From Colletotrichum lupini (Eukaryota > Ascomycota > Sordariomycetes > Glomerellales > Glomerellaceae): a DNA stretch of 64,000 nt. Below are positions 33,069 through 46,500 of this stretch, one piece after another. The notes under the pieces are model-generated. The model worked only from the letters and a program-made list of their open reading frames with translations, ran no database searches and was not told the DNA's origin. The stretch covers positions 3,038,001-3,102,000 of the forward strand of contig NC_064675.1 in NCBI RefSeq assembly GCF_023278565.1. Reading direction: 5' to 3'. Position 1 is the stretch's first letter. The number at the start of each line of letters is the position of its first letter. Made by a program: the position numbers and the translations under genes.

Positions 33069-36000
33069 GGTGTGGACTATTCAGAGGAGGGAAAGTCAGA
33101 TGTCAGGAATAATGATACAAGGGAAAGTAAACCCCCCTGCGCGGGTGAGAAAGGGAGAAAGAGAAAGGAAAGAGCAAAGGAAAGAGAAAAGGAAACAATA
33201 GAAACTTACAATTCATGATCCGGGAAAAAGGGTTAATGATTTCATACCTTTGCCAGATATGCCACTTGCACGTCGTAGCTGGGACGCAGTCGGCGTCGTT
33301 CCCGTGGCAAGTTGGAGGCCCGGTACGGTGCGGTACCTCGATGTGTACGTCGCAAGGAAAGTGGGAGTCCACAAGAGAGATGCAGCCAGAGACACGAGAT
33401 CTCGTTTCGGGACCAAGATGTTGGAGCGAGACACCAGTGACTGGAGACGCGAGTGGTCTGGCAGGCGATTACCCGCCCGTCTAAAAGGTTCTGGGTCTCG
33501 CTGGATGCAGGTGGCACCGGGGGGAGGTAGGGGTCTCGAGCGCTGAGACCGGGGGGTGTCGTGCAAAGCGTGCGTTCCCAAAGGTTCGTGGTGCCGGGGT
33601 TGCAGGTCGAACCCACAGGACCACAGGGCGGTACAGACGGGCCCTGTTGAGTTGGAGTCGTGGTGGGGTCGGCTGACTTGCTCAGTGGCGAAAAGCCACT
33701 CCGAAGTCCCTGGTAGCCGAGTCAAGGAAGAGTCAAGGACTTGTAGGATACTCGGCGGCCGAGGGCTGGTGGGGCGGGGGGTTTTCTGGCGAGTAGTGGG
33801 CTTGACTGCAAAGCAGAGGCAGGCTGTGCCACGATCTGAGAGGCAAGACAGGCGCGGCCCTGGGTGAGGTGAGGTGGTAGAAGCTGGATGACAGAGTGGA
33901 TTTCGCCTTGGGTTCGCCGCCACAAGTGAGACCTTGGACGGAGGGAACCAAGGAAGTGAAGGCTTGTGACCTGGGTGGATATCCGTAAAAGTTGAAGAAA
34001 GAGAGGAATATCGAGAGGCCTCGGGTTCGGAGACGGAGCGTGACGTTGAGAAGGTATCCGTTAGGTACAAGTATTTGTGTTGACGAGACAGCGGACAAGC
34101 TATCTAGCTGCCGAGAGCCGGGGTTAGTACCAAGATTTACCCTCTTTGATTTTTCTTCCCCCTCTCTCTCTCTCTCTTCCGCCGGGTTGAAGAAGGTGTT
34201 GACGGAAGTTCTCAACCGGGTTTTCTAGTCGAGAAGAGGAGGGCAAGTAAAAATGCAAGTCCCGGGGAGGAGGTTGCGGGACTGGGAGGGCGTAAGGAAA
34301 CAAGAAGGGCGTAAAAGAAATGGGATATGGAGAAGAAGAAATTGAAGAAATCGAGAGGAATTAGAAGACCAAAGCGAATGAAAACATGTGGTGGAAGGTT
34401 GGGATGGTGACGATGGCGAAAGAAGAAGGGTGGGAAGGGATTATGGTAGGAGACCGCCTGAAAGCAGGTACCAAGTACAGAGTACAGCGCCCACCTGCCA
34501 CACATCGATTTCGAGGCAGGGACGAGTCGCCCAAAGTAGTAAGTGCGATCCAGGCCTAATGCCACATCCAGTTGTACCTTCCTAGCTGCAGTGAACGGAA
34601 GGTTGTACCTCCCACAGCAGACGTAGGTAGGTACCTGCCCACAGTACCTTAGGTAAGGTGAGGAAGGTGTGTACTCCGTAGCGCAGGATGAAGCCCAGCT
34701 GCCCAGTACGCCGAAAAGTACGGATACCCAAGCCTCAATCAAGGCCATGTAGGCTAGGAGGGAGGAAGTGAGGCAATAGAGCTGGGCCCGTACTCCGTAG
34801 TTTGTGTAAGGCAAGGCAATGGAAGGAGAAGAGAAGGTTGGTAAGGCGAGGTGGAATGGGGACACTCAAATTAAGGTAATGAATGGGACTTACAAGTTAC
34901 CCCAAAAGGTACCTCGACATATCTGTAATATCGGATTGGCAGAGAGCGAGCGAGGTGTGCCGTGTTGGTGCTTGGTCTGCCAGGTTGTTGTCACAGGCTC
35001 AATTCCTCCGTTGGTAGGAGATGTGAAGCCTACGATGGCAGCAGCCACCAGACAGAGCACAGAGGGTATCGCGCCTGTAGCGCAGTTGTGGTTGGCAGTA
35101 GTGGATCGACGGTGTGTCGGTGTGGTGCTTGTTAGCGACCAGCAGCGCAGCAGCGAGGCAATGGGTGGCTGGTGAGGTAGACTTGGACTATCGCTCGTCG
35201 GACTAAATGGTTCGTGAAAATGGATATCGATGTGAATGTATGTGAGAGAGAGAGAGGTGCTGGCACTGGCAACTGGCACCTCGGTGGGCAATGGGCAGTT
35301 GTAACTTGTGAGTGAGATGAAGTGGGCAGTGGCCGGATAGTTCAGGTGAGAAGGAGGCAGCGAGAGGAAACAAACGAGAGTCTGGAATCCACACACGGCG
35401 CGTCTATGTGGGGACCTGTCCCGGCTGGTTTGCGTGAGAAGTGGAGTACGAAGTAGTGGCCGGGGCTGATGCTGGTGTTCTGCCGGCGTTGTGGTTGTTG
35501 TCAATGGCGATGATGAGATCCAATGCTATGAAGACCGGGACGGCTGCCCTGTCGTATGGACCCAAGGTACCTTATGCACGTCGTGGAAAGGTAAGGTAAG
35601 GTAGGTCCCGGAGATGGAGTGAGTATCCCAATGGTGGGTGGACGAAGGAATGGATGATTGGACGGCTGGGTGTGAGATGCTCAAGGTATGGTAGGTAAGG
35701 TACGGGCACGTAGGCAGTACGTAGAGTAGACAGGTGGATGATACGGAATGCGAGGTGTAAGTCGATGTAAACGGAAGCCAGACAGCTGTGAGTTGCGAGG
35801 TGCAGCACCAACTGCAGCAGCTTCTGGGCCGGATGCCAACGAGGGCCTGGACTCGGTTGATGGATGGAAACAGGAAATCGCCAAGGGTCCTGTTGTGCGC
35901 CCTGGTTAGTGCCGGGGCTACTCATGCATATGATATTGCTCGTAGGGGCTTTTTGGGGCCGTAGGGAGAGCACGGAACATGGAGAGATGGAGATGGAGCT

Positions 36001-37625
36001 TAAGATGGAGGGGACGCGAACGGGGGATGGAGATGAATTGGGCCCCCAAACAGGAACCGACGGCCAGGGGAAGGCAAGAAAAAGTAACACATCCGGATGC
36101 TACGCATGCAACGCGAAGAGAAGGTTAAATGTGGAGGGGGGGAAGGATGGGATTCTACGGATACATGCTCTAAAAAAAAAAACCACGCGATATAGACTTG
36201 GACAGATTTGGTGGGAGAGAAAGCAGTATCCGGACAAATTATCCATCTGGAGACAAAAGACAACGACACAGCCGAGGACCCAGTGACGATTCCAATATAA
36301 AAAGATTGGGGGGGTGTTCATTGAAGAATAAAGTGGAGGGATATCCGCAGTAACTTGTAACGATGGACGGATGATCAACGTCGGTCTGGATTCTCTTTTT
36401 CTTGTCTGCTCTACTGTATTTGTCTCTCGCCCGCCTTAGATACCTAGATCATAGAAGTACCTCATCAGGACAGACAGTCCGAGCAGAGTTGGATAAGGTA
36501 GGTAGGTAGTCAAGGTGTGACATGGCAATCCGACATGCTCGTGTTGAGAATACTCCGTACACACTCTTGCATCATCAATTGTCAATGCAAATGACAGCAA
36601 GAGGCTGTGCCAACGTGCCGGAAAGCCGTCAGGTGCTTCCCAGAGTCTCGAGATCCCATGGTCTTTGACCGTCCTGTCAGTGGTGACCAACAGCCGTAGC
36701 CGTGTACGGTGGACCATAGTTCCAGTGACCCAGAATAGCGCATCTCATCTCCTTCTTACCTTTCTGTCACAGGCAAAGCGGAGCGGGGCGGGAGAACAGG
36801 TTGGGATGAGGGATCTGAGTCCCGAGACCACACACACCTTGGCTCAGCTCTTGCGATCAAGGGCGCTAGAGCCTATCTTTGCAGACAACTCGACAAGTAG
36901 ATAGAGCAGTTCGAGAGCACGGAGCGAACACCCGACCACCACTGCGATCATCAAGGAGGTGTTCCCGGGACGCCTCGAAGCGGAATGTTCTACGGTGTAC
37001 ACAGGACGGGTTTAAGACGGTGCGAGACAATGTTGCAGCTGACGGGGGGACGAGGGGGAGCTAGTTGGAACGACCGAGGTCATCCAGTCATCTGTTTTGT
37101 ATGGGTAGTTCATCCTTGATCTAAGGTAGCTACCCGGCATTGCTTAGTACCGCTCTTCCCTAGGCTGGCGGTACATACAAAAGTAACAAAAGTTTATGAA
37201 AGATATCGGTAATAAGACACGAGGGGACGGGAAGCTTGGAAGGGAAAAAACGGAAACACGGGAACGGGAACGTCCAGAAGAATGACGGCACGCCGCACGG
37301 TAGTGAGAAAAAAAAAAGTAAGACGAAGAAATACGTAACGATGGTGAGGGATGTTGAGAAACACAAAGTTACAAAGTCATCTTGACGGATGCCCCCCCCC
37401 CCTACCTGAGCTGAGAAGACCCGGGAGGAGGAGACTACGAGAGAGGAAGGGGGAGAATCGAATCAAAGATTGTAGCATCCAATGTCCCTCATCGACCCTT
37501 GTTGCTTGCAAGTTCTAAATAGAGGCAAGTGCGAATGTACCCAAAGGTTAGGTCCTACCAGTCAGCTAGTGAGGGGTCCTGCAGTCTATGAAGCATCTTA
37601 CCAATGGGCTATCAACAAAGTTCTT

Positions 37626-37629
<4 letters not shown>
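33069..37629. other. First part of a 14.4-kb gene-poor region; hmt1 upstream side
   Basis: 33210-34250 is C-rich on the minus strand and probably promoter and leader of hmt1; it contains a long open frame (33213-34070 minus) that starts without ATG and has no domain. 34600-35710 and 36480-36560 are dense in AGGTACCT, GGTAAGGTA and GGTAGGTAG motifs and carry three TACTCCGTA copies (34672, 34791, 36551). No gene supported. Confidence 0.45.
33077..33209 (-). other. Probable intron in the hmt1 leader
   Basis: On the minus strand a GTAAGT donor at 33209 is followed by a long pyrimidine tract, CTGAC-type branch sites and a GAATAG acceptor ending at 33077. An ATG (33216-33214) just before the donor would, after splicing, read in frame into the annotated start as Met-Asn-Phe-His-Thr-Met, so the real N terminus may be five residues longer. 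Confidence 0.45.

Positions 37630-37630
<1 letters not shown>

Positions 37631-37689
<59 letters not shown>
37631..37689 (+). repeat. (TC)n microsatellite
   Basis: About 29 uninterrupted TC units, followed by a T-rich pyrimidine stretch to about 37760. Confidence 0.97.
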
Positions 37690-37694
<5 letters not shown>

Positions 37695-40547
37695 TATTCA
37701 CTCAGTCATTGCTTCCATGTCGTAGGTTTTTTTTCTTTTCTTTCTCCCTCCTTCTCACTCGTGTTGTCCTTCCTTCGTCTTACCGACAAAATACTCTTGC
37801 CCCCCCTCCATCTTGAAGATCCAGCTTCGAATGGGAATTGATCCAGAGTTCCGTTCATGGCACCAACGGAACGAGCTAAGTAATAAATTGGCCGTCATTG
37901 CATGGGACTTGCTGCATCTGCATTCGACTGCACGCGCTTGCTGCTGCTGCTGCTGGAATTCCTGCCCAGTCCCGGCCTCGGGCCTCGTCGTGTTGTTTCC
38001 GGAGAGCTTCCGATGCGTTCCTGCCATGCCTGCCGTGGTGGTGCTGATTGGGCGTTTGGTCGTTTGGTGTAAGACTGTGAGTGAGGTGAGGTGAGGTGCG
38101 GTTGTCGCCGTCCAAGGTAAGAAGGTAGGGAGGTACTCAGTACTGAGTGAGGTACGAATACTTACCACTGCTGACGGAATAATAGCTTACCTTACCTTCC
38201 TTACTTGCATTGCCAGCTTCCAAGTTGCAAGCCCTTTCCCTTCCAGACCCATCGCTGGTTCCATTTGGAAAGGGCCTCAGCTGCGGAATGGAAGGATAAA
38301 CGGGAAGGGGAAACACCAAACCCTTGACCGATCCTTGCCTGCCTTGGACCTCCCCTCCTTCACGCCTCCTCGCCGTCTCCTTCTATTGACTTGCGCAGTA
38401 TCCGTATGCCTCGAATTCCTCTCTTTTGCTGACCGTTCTCGGATCGAGCTGGAGTACCTACCTATTCAGTCAATCGCCAGTTCAGCATTTATTCTCTGGT
38501 TTCATTCACAACCGATTCCTACCTTACGATGATCATCCTTGAAAACAATTTAGCCGGGCCACTTTGACCCGTCCAGTCACCAGTGTGGTATGGCATGGCT
38601 GGGTCAAAGGCTGGCTTACGCCTCTGGCTAACCAACTGACGGACTGTCACTTCGCCTCAACTAACTCGCAGGCTAGCACACTTTCTCGACGCCAGGTCTA
38701 CCTATCTCTCGATTCTATGAGTCCTCTGACTGCCATGTCAACATCCTCCCTTCTTTGTATCTATGCGCAACACGCGTGGAATGTTTCTTGCTTCCTCGAC
38801 CCCACTATGCTCGAATTGCCCGATGCCTCCGTTCGAGATGCCGAATCACTCACTGTAAATACGAAGGAAAACCAAACAAGGTTTTCGGGCTTGCGCACCC
38901 AAAACGCCAAGCAAGAACCTATTTCTCTAGATTCTAGACGTTGTACTGCCACGACAACGGGCAACGGGCATGTATGGTACAGGAGTAGTCCTCGGCCGAG
39001 ATGCGCACCGACACCTAGACGCAAAAACAACCGCTTGTCAGCCACGACAACCTACAATATCAGCTTTCGCCTAGCCGACGCAGCCTTTCCGATCCGCCGC
39101 CGCCGCCGCTCTATGACTGGGTACAACCTCCTTCGTCGGGTTCTCTTTCTTTCTGCCCCGGCCTCGGTTTCCCAGCCCGTATCCGGTGTCAGCATCCGTC
39201 AAGGATGTTGCAAAAATGAAAGACCATCGAGCAATCATCAACCTTGTCACTCACGGCTTCCAGAACCCCTGGAACCGCCTGCACCGCTGCCGTCACTGCT
39301 TGCGATGCTGTCGCGGTTTGATATCAGCCCGCGCTTTTGGGTGGTCAGAATCCCAACCAAACGGCTTGCATCCAGGCCCTTCTCACCGCTTGAACTCCAC
39401 CATCAGCTGCGTTAGCAGACGAGGGCACAGTGACGGCAGCCGCAGCGTGCATTTACGCATGCATAGACCGGACCAGCGAGTGAGCCTATGTGCCTACCCA
39501 CCTGTGACCTAGACACATTCAGGAGCACAAGCAGGTCCAGGTCCGGCACCCACCATCTCAAAGACAGGCCGGACTACCCCTGCAACTCGGCAGCTTGGAT
39601 CGTTCTCGGGGTGGTGAGTTGCTGTTGCTCTTTGGCTGAACCGTCCGACGCTTTGCGGCACTAGATGGTCTCTGGGATTGGTCGGGCGGCCAACAGCCTC
39701 TGGAATCTACCTACCAAAAGTATCCGCCCGTGGATAGGCGGATTTCGCGAGCACATCTCGCCCCCAACGAGAACCAATTCGAACCCTCCTATTAGTCGTA
39801 ATCGCCATAGGATGGCCCAGAAGCTGCGGAGAAATGTCAAGGATTCCAAGACACAGGATCCCTTTTCGTCACTTTTTGTTCCTCCCGTTGCTTTACACGA
39901 CCTGGACGCGGTCGATAAATCCGTCGGTCAACCGATGGCTCGATTCTCGTGTCACATACGGTAAGTTTTCGTGCTTAGCCGCCTGTTCAGTTGCGCTGAA
40001 GGCTTCCGATTCCATGGCTGCTAAGAGTGAGTGATCTACGCTGTTGCGTTTTGTCCGGTCGCTGGAGCCAGATCTGAGCGATCACACACGGTCAGCCTTT
40101 TGCAAGAGATGCGAAAACTAAAGCCTAGGGTTGTACACTAGAGGAGCATGAGTTGTGTTTCCGAACCCAAGTAAGCTTCTCAGCTCGTCCTGTTTACACG
40201 AGTGTAGACTTGATCACTGCAAGGAAGAGGTCAGTGACGGATCTGCAACGCCAGCCTCGAGTCACGTCGCCGCTGTAAGTTGCGGCTGTTGCAGACCGTT
40301 CGGGAGGGAAGTCGCCGAGGCTTTTAATAGCTGTTTCACCTAGACCGTCCGACACTTAGGTATAACAGTCCGATGTGTGTAGGACGCGCAATGAAATGTC
40401 GGATGAGACAAGCTGCGCCATTGCTCCAACAACCTTCCAACTATTCACGTTGACCTGGCGCGTCTCACACATCGCTTGCAATTACAAGAAAGCCCTCGAT
40501 TGGGAACCGATGGAGCATTATCAGCTACCTCATGCAGATGGTCGGTG

Positions 40548-40550
<3 letters not shown>
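37690..40550. other. Gene-poor region, second part
   Basis: Contains promoter-like CT-rich sequence near 38330-38460 and a long plus-strand frame (38564-39415; 232 codons from its first ATG at 38717) without domain or clear coding bias. CTAAC-type sites with AG near 38671 could mark a leader intron. No gene called. Confidence 0.4.

Positions 40551-40587
<37 letters not shown>
40551..40587 (+). repeat. (GT)n microsatellite
   Basis: About 18 uninterrupted GT units. Confidence 0.97.
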
Positions 40588-40588
<1 letters not shown>

Positions 40589-43500
40589 CTCCCGAGCGGC
40601 CTACGGCCCGGTGTAGTCCCGTCAACAGCTGAAGGTCGCTGGCGGCCTGTGAAGATTTGGCCTTCCTTTCGCTTGCGGTTTCCTCTCACGATCTCCGTCT
40701 CACGCAAATGCTTTTCACGCGATACACAATGATCGAGCGTTGGCCTTTGCTTAGGCTAAACAAAGCTTCTCGGTTTCGAGGTATAATTCACCTGCGCAGC
40801 CATCGTGGTTCAATACTGTACAGTAAACGTATCGCCTGCATCGAAATTCCCCGTTCGATTTACGTGTCTCAGCTGGGCAGTGAGCTGTTAGCCGCACTGC
40901 AGGCCGATGCATTTGCCCCTACCATAAAGACGAAGCCATCTCCGGCGGGCGTTGCCATCAAACCAGCGGAGATCAGCCCGCCGTTGTCCGTCAACGTTGG
41001 AGGCCCGATTTGGGTACGGATGCAGCTGGTCCTCTCACCGGGTTGCTATGACCATGCTCAACCGCGAAACGGGAAGGCCGTCCGAATCACCGCCGGCATC
41101 TTCTGCAGGTGTCTAGACCACACTTTGACACCTCCGACAAGGGTGTCTACGGTAGATCCCCGAGAGTGATGACGGCCACCGACACATTCTCAGCTTCCAG
41201 CTTTCAATGTGTGTTTGTCCGTCCCACAGGGCTCCTCCACGTGGTCGAAGTTCCCGTCGCCGACAAGGCCTGGATTTCCTTCTACATTGCATATCGAGGA
41301 CAGATGTGCCGCGCTGCAGGCTCATGACGTTGGAATGGAGCAAGTAATGATCTGGTGTCACAAGGCTGAGACGTCATTCATTCGACACAACATATGCACC
41401 CCGTATGCAAACTTACCTTGATTGGGGTTTGGGGGAACATGGCTCGTGGGGGATGGAAGGGGAATTCTCGGAAGTGGGACTGCACAGCACACCAACAGTG
41501 CCCGTTGGTCCCCCACATCGTGACATTGACTTCTTGAGCCTCACTGGACGTCGTTGGCCATCAACGATTTGCAGCGATGAGGTCCTTGCCCAACCCGGGG
41601 CCGACCAAGAACACGCAGCCACAGTGTTTACAAACACTGACAGCGTCGGTGACTCTGGTCAAGTTGACATATGTCTCCGTTACTTCCAGCTGCGTCGGTC
41701 ACACTGCCAGACATCATACTACATGGTACGGGCTGCCTTTGTTACAACATGCTGGGTTTGATGCAGTAACCGAACAACATTGGTGAGATCGTCGCAGATC
41801 GGACAATCTTGCGGTCTAGACCTTTGCGATCGTCAGCAGGCCGTCCGTCCTACGTGCTAGTCAGCCACACACCGTGACACCCAGTGGCACGGGGCGACCC
41901 TCTTGGCTATCACTTGCTGCTGCTATCAAAGGCTGAGTTTCGATATATTGATGTCGGGCTTCTGGGAGGGCAAGGATTGACCACGATATTTTTTCCCCCG
42001 CTAAGCTGGCCCGCAAAGGTTCAGAGTACCAGTTTCGTCTGTTTCAGCGGCTTGGAGTTTCCGTGTGCTGATTTACACTTTTCGTATCGAAACATCCTTT
42101 CAGTATTTGTGTTTTGTTGTCGTCACTGACTAAGTAGGGTCGTACCGATAATCGGGGGAGTGATAAACTCAAGTTTCTAGCGAGCCTGGCCCCCCTGTTC
42201 TCCTACCGGCTGCCCTTCCGACCACAACCGACGACGAGATGGCAGTTTCACCTCCGGTAAGGTCGGCTTCAGGGTCCAATATTCCAACTTCGATTATGGG
42301 TACCCGTTTCGAGATGGATGCGCGAGCATGGGATGAACTTGAATGGGGCGTTGACACCAGAGACCTCCAGTGGCTTTACTTTGAGGCATGAAAAGCACGA
42401 GTTGAGTCTGATGACGCTCTGACTCGGAGAAAAGCTGCGAGACCGTCTTGAATTTTTTTTTCCCCCCTTTTGCTTTTCTGCAACTAAACTCACCTTCCAC
42501 CGCCGTTGGTGGCTGCCGCTGCTGTGCGTCAATAGCCAAGGCGGGTGGGCGGATTGGGGTGTTGGGAAAGATGTCACAGCATTTGAGGTGACACGAATCG
42601 GTCGCAAAGTGATTTCCTCGGATAATACCCAGACACCTAGGTTACTAGGTAGATACGTGCAGACGGTGCCCGCGTACCACGTTGTACGAGTTACCAAGCA
42701 CCAGCTTTTTGTCAGGAAGAAGAAAGCTCTTGGTAGGGAGACAAAGGGCGGTGATGCCCAGCCGGCGGCACAATCTGAGACAATGTTCATGGATTTCTTT
42801 TCTTTCTTTTTTCCCTTTTTTTTTGTGCTTGCACCGTACTTTATCTTTCCTTACTCTAATGGCCCCAGTCCATATGTGAGATGTTCTGCATCGAGAGAGA
42901 AGGCGGTAGAGCGCCGGACCGAGGAAGCGATCTTGACAGCCAGCCACCCCTTTCCGCCAAGGTAGGAGAGCGGAAACGGATAGCTTCGATGTCACCTTCT
43001 CGTCACATGTTTTATTATATTTTTCTTTCTCTTTTCTGGAGCCAAGATACTGGTAGAAACAGGTAAGAATCTGAGAAAACTTACGAAGAGCAGGGTACAG
43101 TACCGGCGGTAAGGGGCCTTGCACGACACATCAGGCCTGGGTTCATATCAATTCTCCTGAGTTTCGATCTGATTCAGCAAGTTACAAAGTTACTGTACTC
43201 CGTAGCTACTTACACTACAATGCCCAGGGGGTTGGTTGGTCGTTCAGAGTCGGAGCTTCTCCGCTTGTTCCAACTTCCATTACGCAGATCTTTTTGGGGG
43301 ATGTAAGCCGAAGGAGCAAGGGTCTCAAAGTACCGTACTCCGTAGTCCTAGGGGGGGTGGCAGCGGCGGAGGGGAGGGTGCGAGAAAGAGCATATCGCAA
43401 CGACTTGTCATCAGATTGGACTAACTTGCCATCTAGCCCGAGGCCCTCTTCCAAGTACCTCCCGACTCCCGTGTATTGCCAATGGCAGTATGGAGTATAC

Positions 43501-46500
43501 AGCCCCGGTTACGAGTCTTCTGTTGACTGACTATTGATAGATCGTGGAGATCGTTCTCCAACGGTGGCTTGTCACCATATATAATGCGCCAATGGACGCC
43601 GAGGAGCAGCTGCCTGCCGTTGGAGAGCGAGCGAGAGAGAGAGATACTTAGAGACTGAGAAATGTCTAGAAGAACCGCGGCTGTAACGATGAAGGTTCGA
43701 AGACACGCCCCCCGGCCGAGCTGAACCGGATGGGCAATGTAGCAGACCGCCATCCATTAGCTTGAAAAAACCCAACAAGTCAGGTCTTCGCAGTAAGGTG
43801 AGATTTTGAAAACGCTCTTTTCCGCGGACCAATAGGTTCTTCCGGAACTTCTAGAGGGGTGAGGGGGGGCACGCGAGCAATGACCTCGAACGGTCGACCT
43901 GAGATGAGTGATGATTCAAGACAAACCGTTCATGGCTTCTTCGAATCTGCGCCAAGTCAAAGCTTGCAGCCCCCCGGAGGATGGATACCTAGATACATAT
44001 AAACTCCATCACAAAACCATCAAATCGAGATGCTTGATAACATCCCAGGCCCCCCTCCCGACGCACGATATCACGAGGTAAACAACGTAGACGCGAGGCT
44101 CCCTGGTCACGTTCACACGGGAACACGTTCGATGGAGGGAAGCCCGCCGTCACACAGCAGAGCCAAGAGTTCCAAAAACACAACGTAAAACATCAAAGGC
44201 TTACACGCATACAGATGAGAAGGTCAGACCTACATCTTTCACGTCGAACGAGAACTTGCCTGCCGAAACGAGCCGTCATAGACGAGGACCCAAAAACCCA
44301 CATTCACGGTTCCGGGACCTCGGTCGTATCTCACTCTCACACTCCCGCTAGACTGGTAGATGGGTTTTCTCTCGCTGCTCTGTCCAACATCTCACGGGCC
44401 CACAGCCTGCTCCCGAAGAGTTCACTTGTAAGACGGCAATAAAGGTGCGGCCAAGCAAGACGTTGGACAAGTCAGGGGTCGCGATTGGATCTTTGGCTAG
44501 CAACACGAACAGCATCCAGTCGCGTCGCCGAAACACAAGAGACCCTGCAGCATGCGGTGCTTATAGGCTCTGCCAGCTTTTTTTTTTTCTTGCTCAAGGT
44601 GGAAGAACGGCTGATTGGGATACCTATCGTGCCTATGAAGCAAAGCATTGGACAAGAAATGGAGGTAAGGAAAGAAAGGTTGTCAGAACTAAAAGAAGGA
44701 GATACGTGTGATACGACGAAAACCAGAAACGGCATCCCGTGGAAATGGGTTGCAGACTGCAGTCCTTGGTACTCCGTAGCTTGTACATACATACGGGAGG
44801 CCCACTGGGAAGTTGGCTCCGCGGCAGCCCTCACATTTCGTTGTTACCCTCCTCCCTTCCCAAGAATCCCGCCTGCATTCGGCTAGCTGCGCCGAGATGG
44901 GGGAAAGTAGACTTTCAAAGTGGACTCTCGCGGCACGGTAACCTAGTACCGTGCCGGGGTTGTCGTTCGTGGGCTCGGCTCTTGGAGCTGGGGGGGTTTT
45001 ATCAACCTGCATAGCGGGATAGTAGCGGTGAAGGGGGTCGGTGTACTACATGCTTGTCTGGGGTGGTTCAAGAAAACGGGTCCCAACTTGCTTTTCTTAT
45101 CGTTAAATGGCCCTCCAAATTGTGAGAAGGAAAAAAAAAAAGAATGAGGGCATTAGAAGGAAGAGAGAAAGTATTCCAACCCCCGGCCGGGAGGTGAGAT
45201 ATCTTGCCCCGGGAAACCTTCTCTACAAATGGAAGCATGGCAATGAATCGCTGCGCGCATCTATGATGCGACCAAAATACAATATAGATGGGACGCGACA
45301 GCGAGAACGCCATCCGGAGAAGTATTGGCTGAGAGTCCTGTGACTTATATCCAGGCATGTCTCGAAGGCTGTACTCCCGCGATCCGGCCGAATGGGAATA
45401 CACCACATGGATGCCGCTTGAGATACACGCCCACTTCCATCACGCCCTCGGTGTAGAGGTTGTCATGCAAGGTCGGGATGGCATAGGTTCTAGATAGGGC
45501 TTTGCTTCTTTGCGCCGGCGCCAGCGCCAACGACAGCGGGCCAGCGAACCCGAGAAATCGCAGTGCAACCGGAAGCAGGTTCGGGAATCCCCTTGCTTCT
45601 CGAATCGGTGAGCCGGGTCAAAGTCTTGACCGACAGTGTGGACTTCCACATGGGGAGTCTCCGACGCAGCGAGCGGACGCAACTTTACGACTCGCCTTGC
45701 AGTAACGTCGTCCAGCCTCCGGAAACCATACCCGGGAGACAAGAAGAAAGAAAAACGACGTCCCGCAGAGATGCAAGTCCCAGACCCCCGGTCCCCGGCA
45801 AGCGTTTTGGTTCGCGTAGGCGGTCCAACGTGACCGTTGGTGATCTGCTCGCCTCGCATGGCTCGGTGATACAGCGCCCGGCTCGGCTACGCACACTAAG
45901 CAGTCGTAAACGGAGCATCTTCTCATCGTCCAATACGCAAAGAACGTCTTCTCGTCTTCTCTGCGGGCCAAGGCCTAGATTAAGGGGGGCGGAAGAGACG
46001 AGGGCCCTGCCACACTTTCTCGGGAAGCGATTATCGCTGCGGGAAGGCCCGGTTCGTGAGAGTAGTATGTCGATGCGTATGTAGTGGATGCCAGGCCGTA
46101 GGTTTGGACCTAGTTCCATGCGCGGTGCGGTCATACTTTTCGGGGACGGGCCGGAGGAAGTCGGCCGTCAGTGTGGTCCTCATGGGGAAACTGTGACATC
46201 GCCGCCCGCCCGCCCCGCCGCGGCGAGGGCGGGGCGAGCTCGCCTTAGAACTTCCTAGCAGCTACTAGACTTTCTGGACGCATGTTGGAGACGGTGTACA
46301 AGCGAGATACTTCCTGTGCGCCTGCCATTGGCATTACTGGGGGTTAGATCCTCTCGAAAGTGTATGCAGTGCGCGGAAAGACAAAGTCTATGTGACTTGT
46401 TGGAAGATCAAGCAAGGACCTTCACCGACAAGCGGTCGAGATATGAGCTGTCATCGGGCTCTTGGCCACCAACTTCGATGGCGGTACCATGGCTCGGTGT

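Noticed and set aside
33213..34070. 285-codon minus-strand frame upstream of hmt1
   Set aside because: Starts without ATG and is Pro/Ser/Arg-rich because the region is C-rich; it lies in the presumed promoter and leader of hmt1.
38564..39415. 283-codon plus-strand frame (232 codons from first ATG)
   Set aside because: It begins with TTG, has no domain, weak third-position bias and low-complexity Arg/Ser/Pro composition. Likely leader or noncoding sequence with few T-starting stops; a transcript would be needed to revive it.
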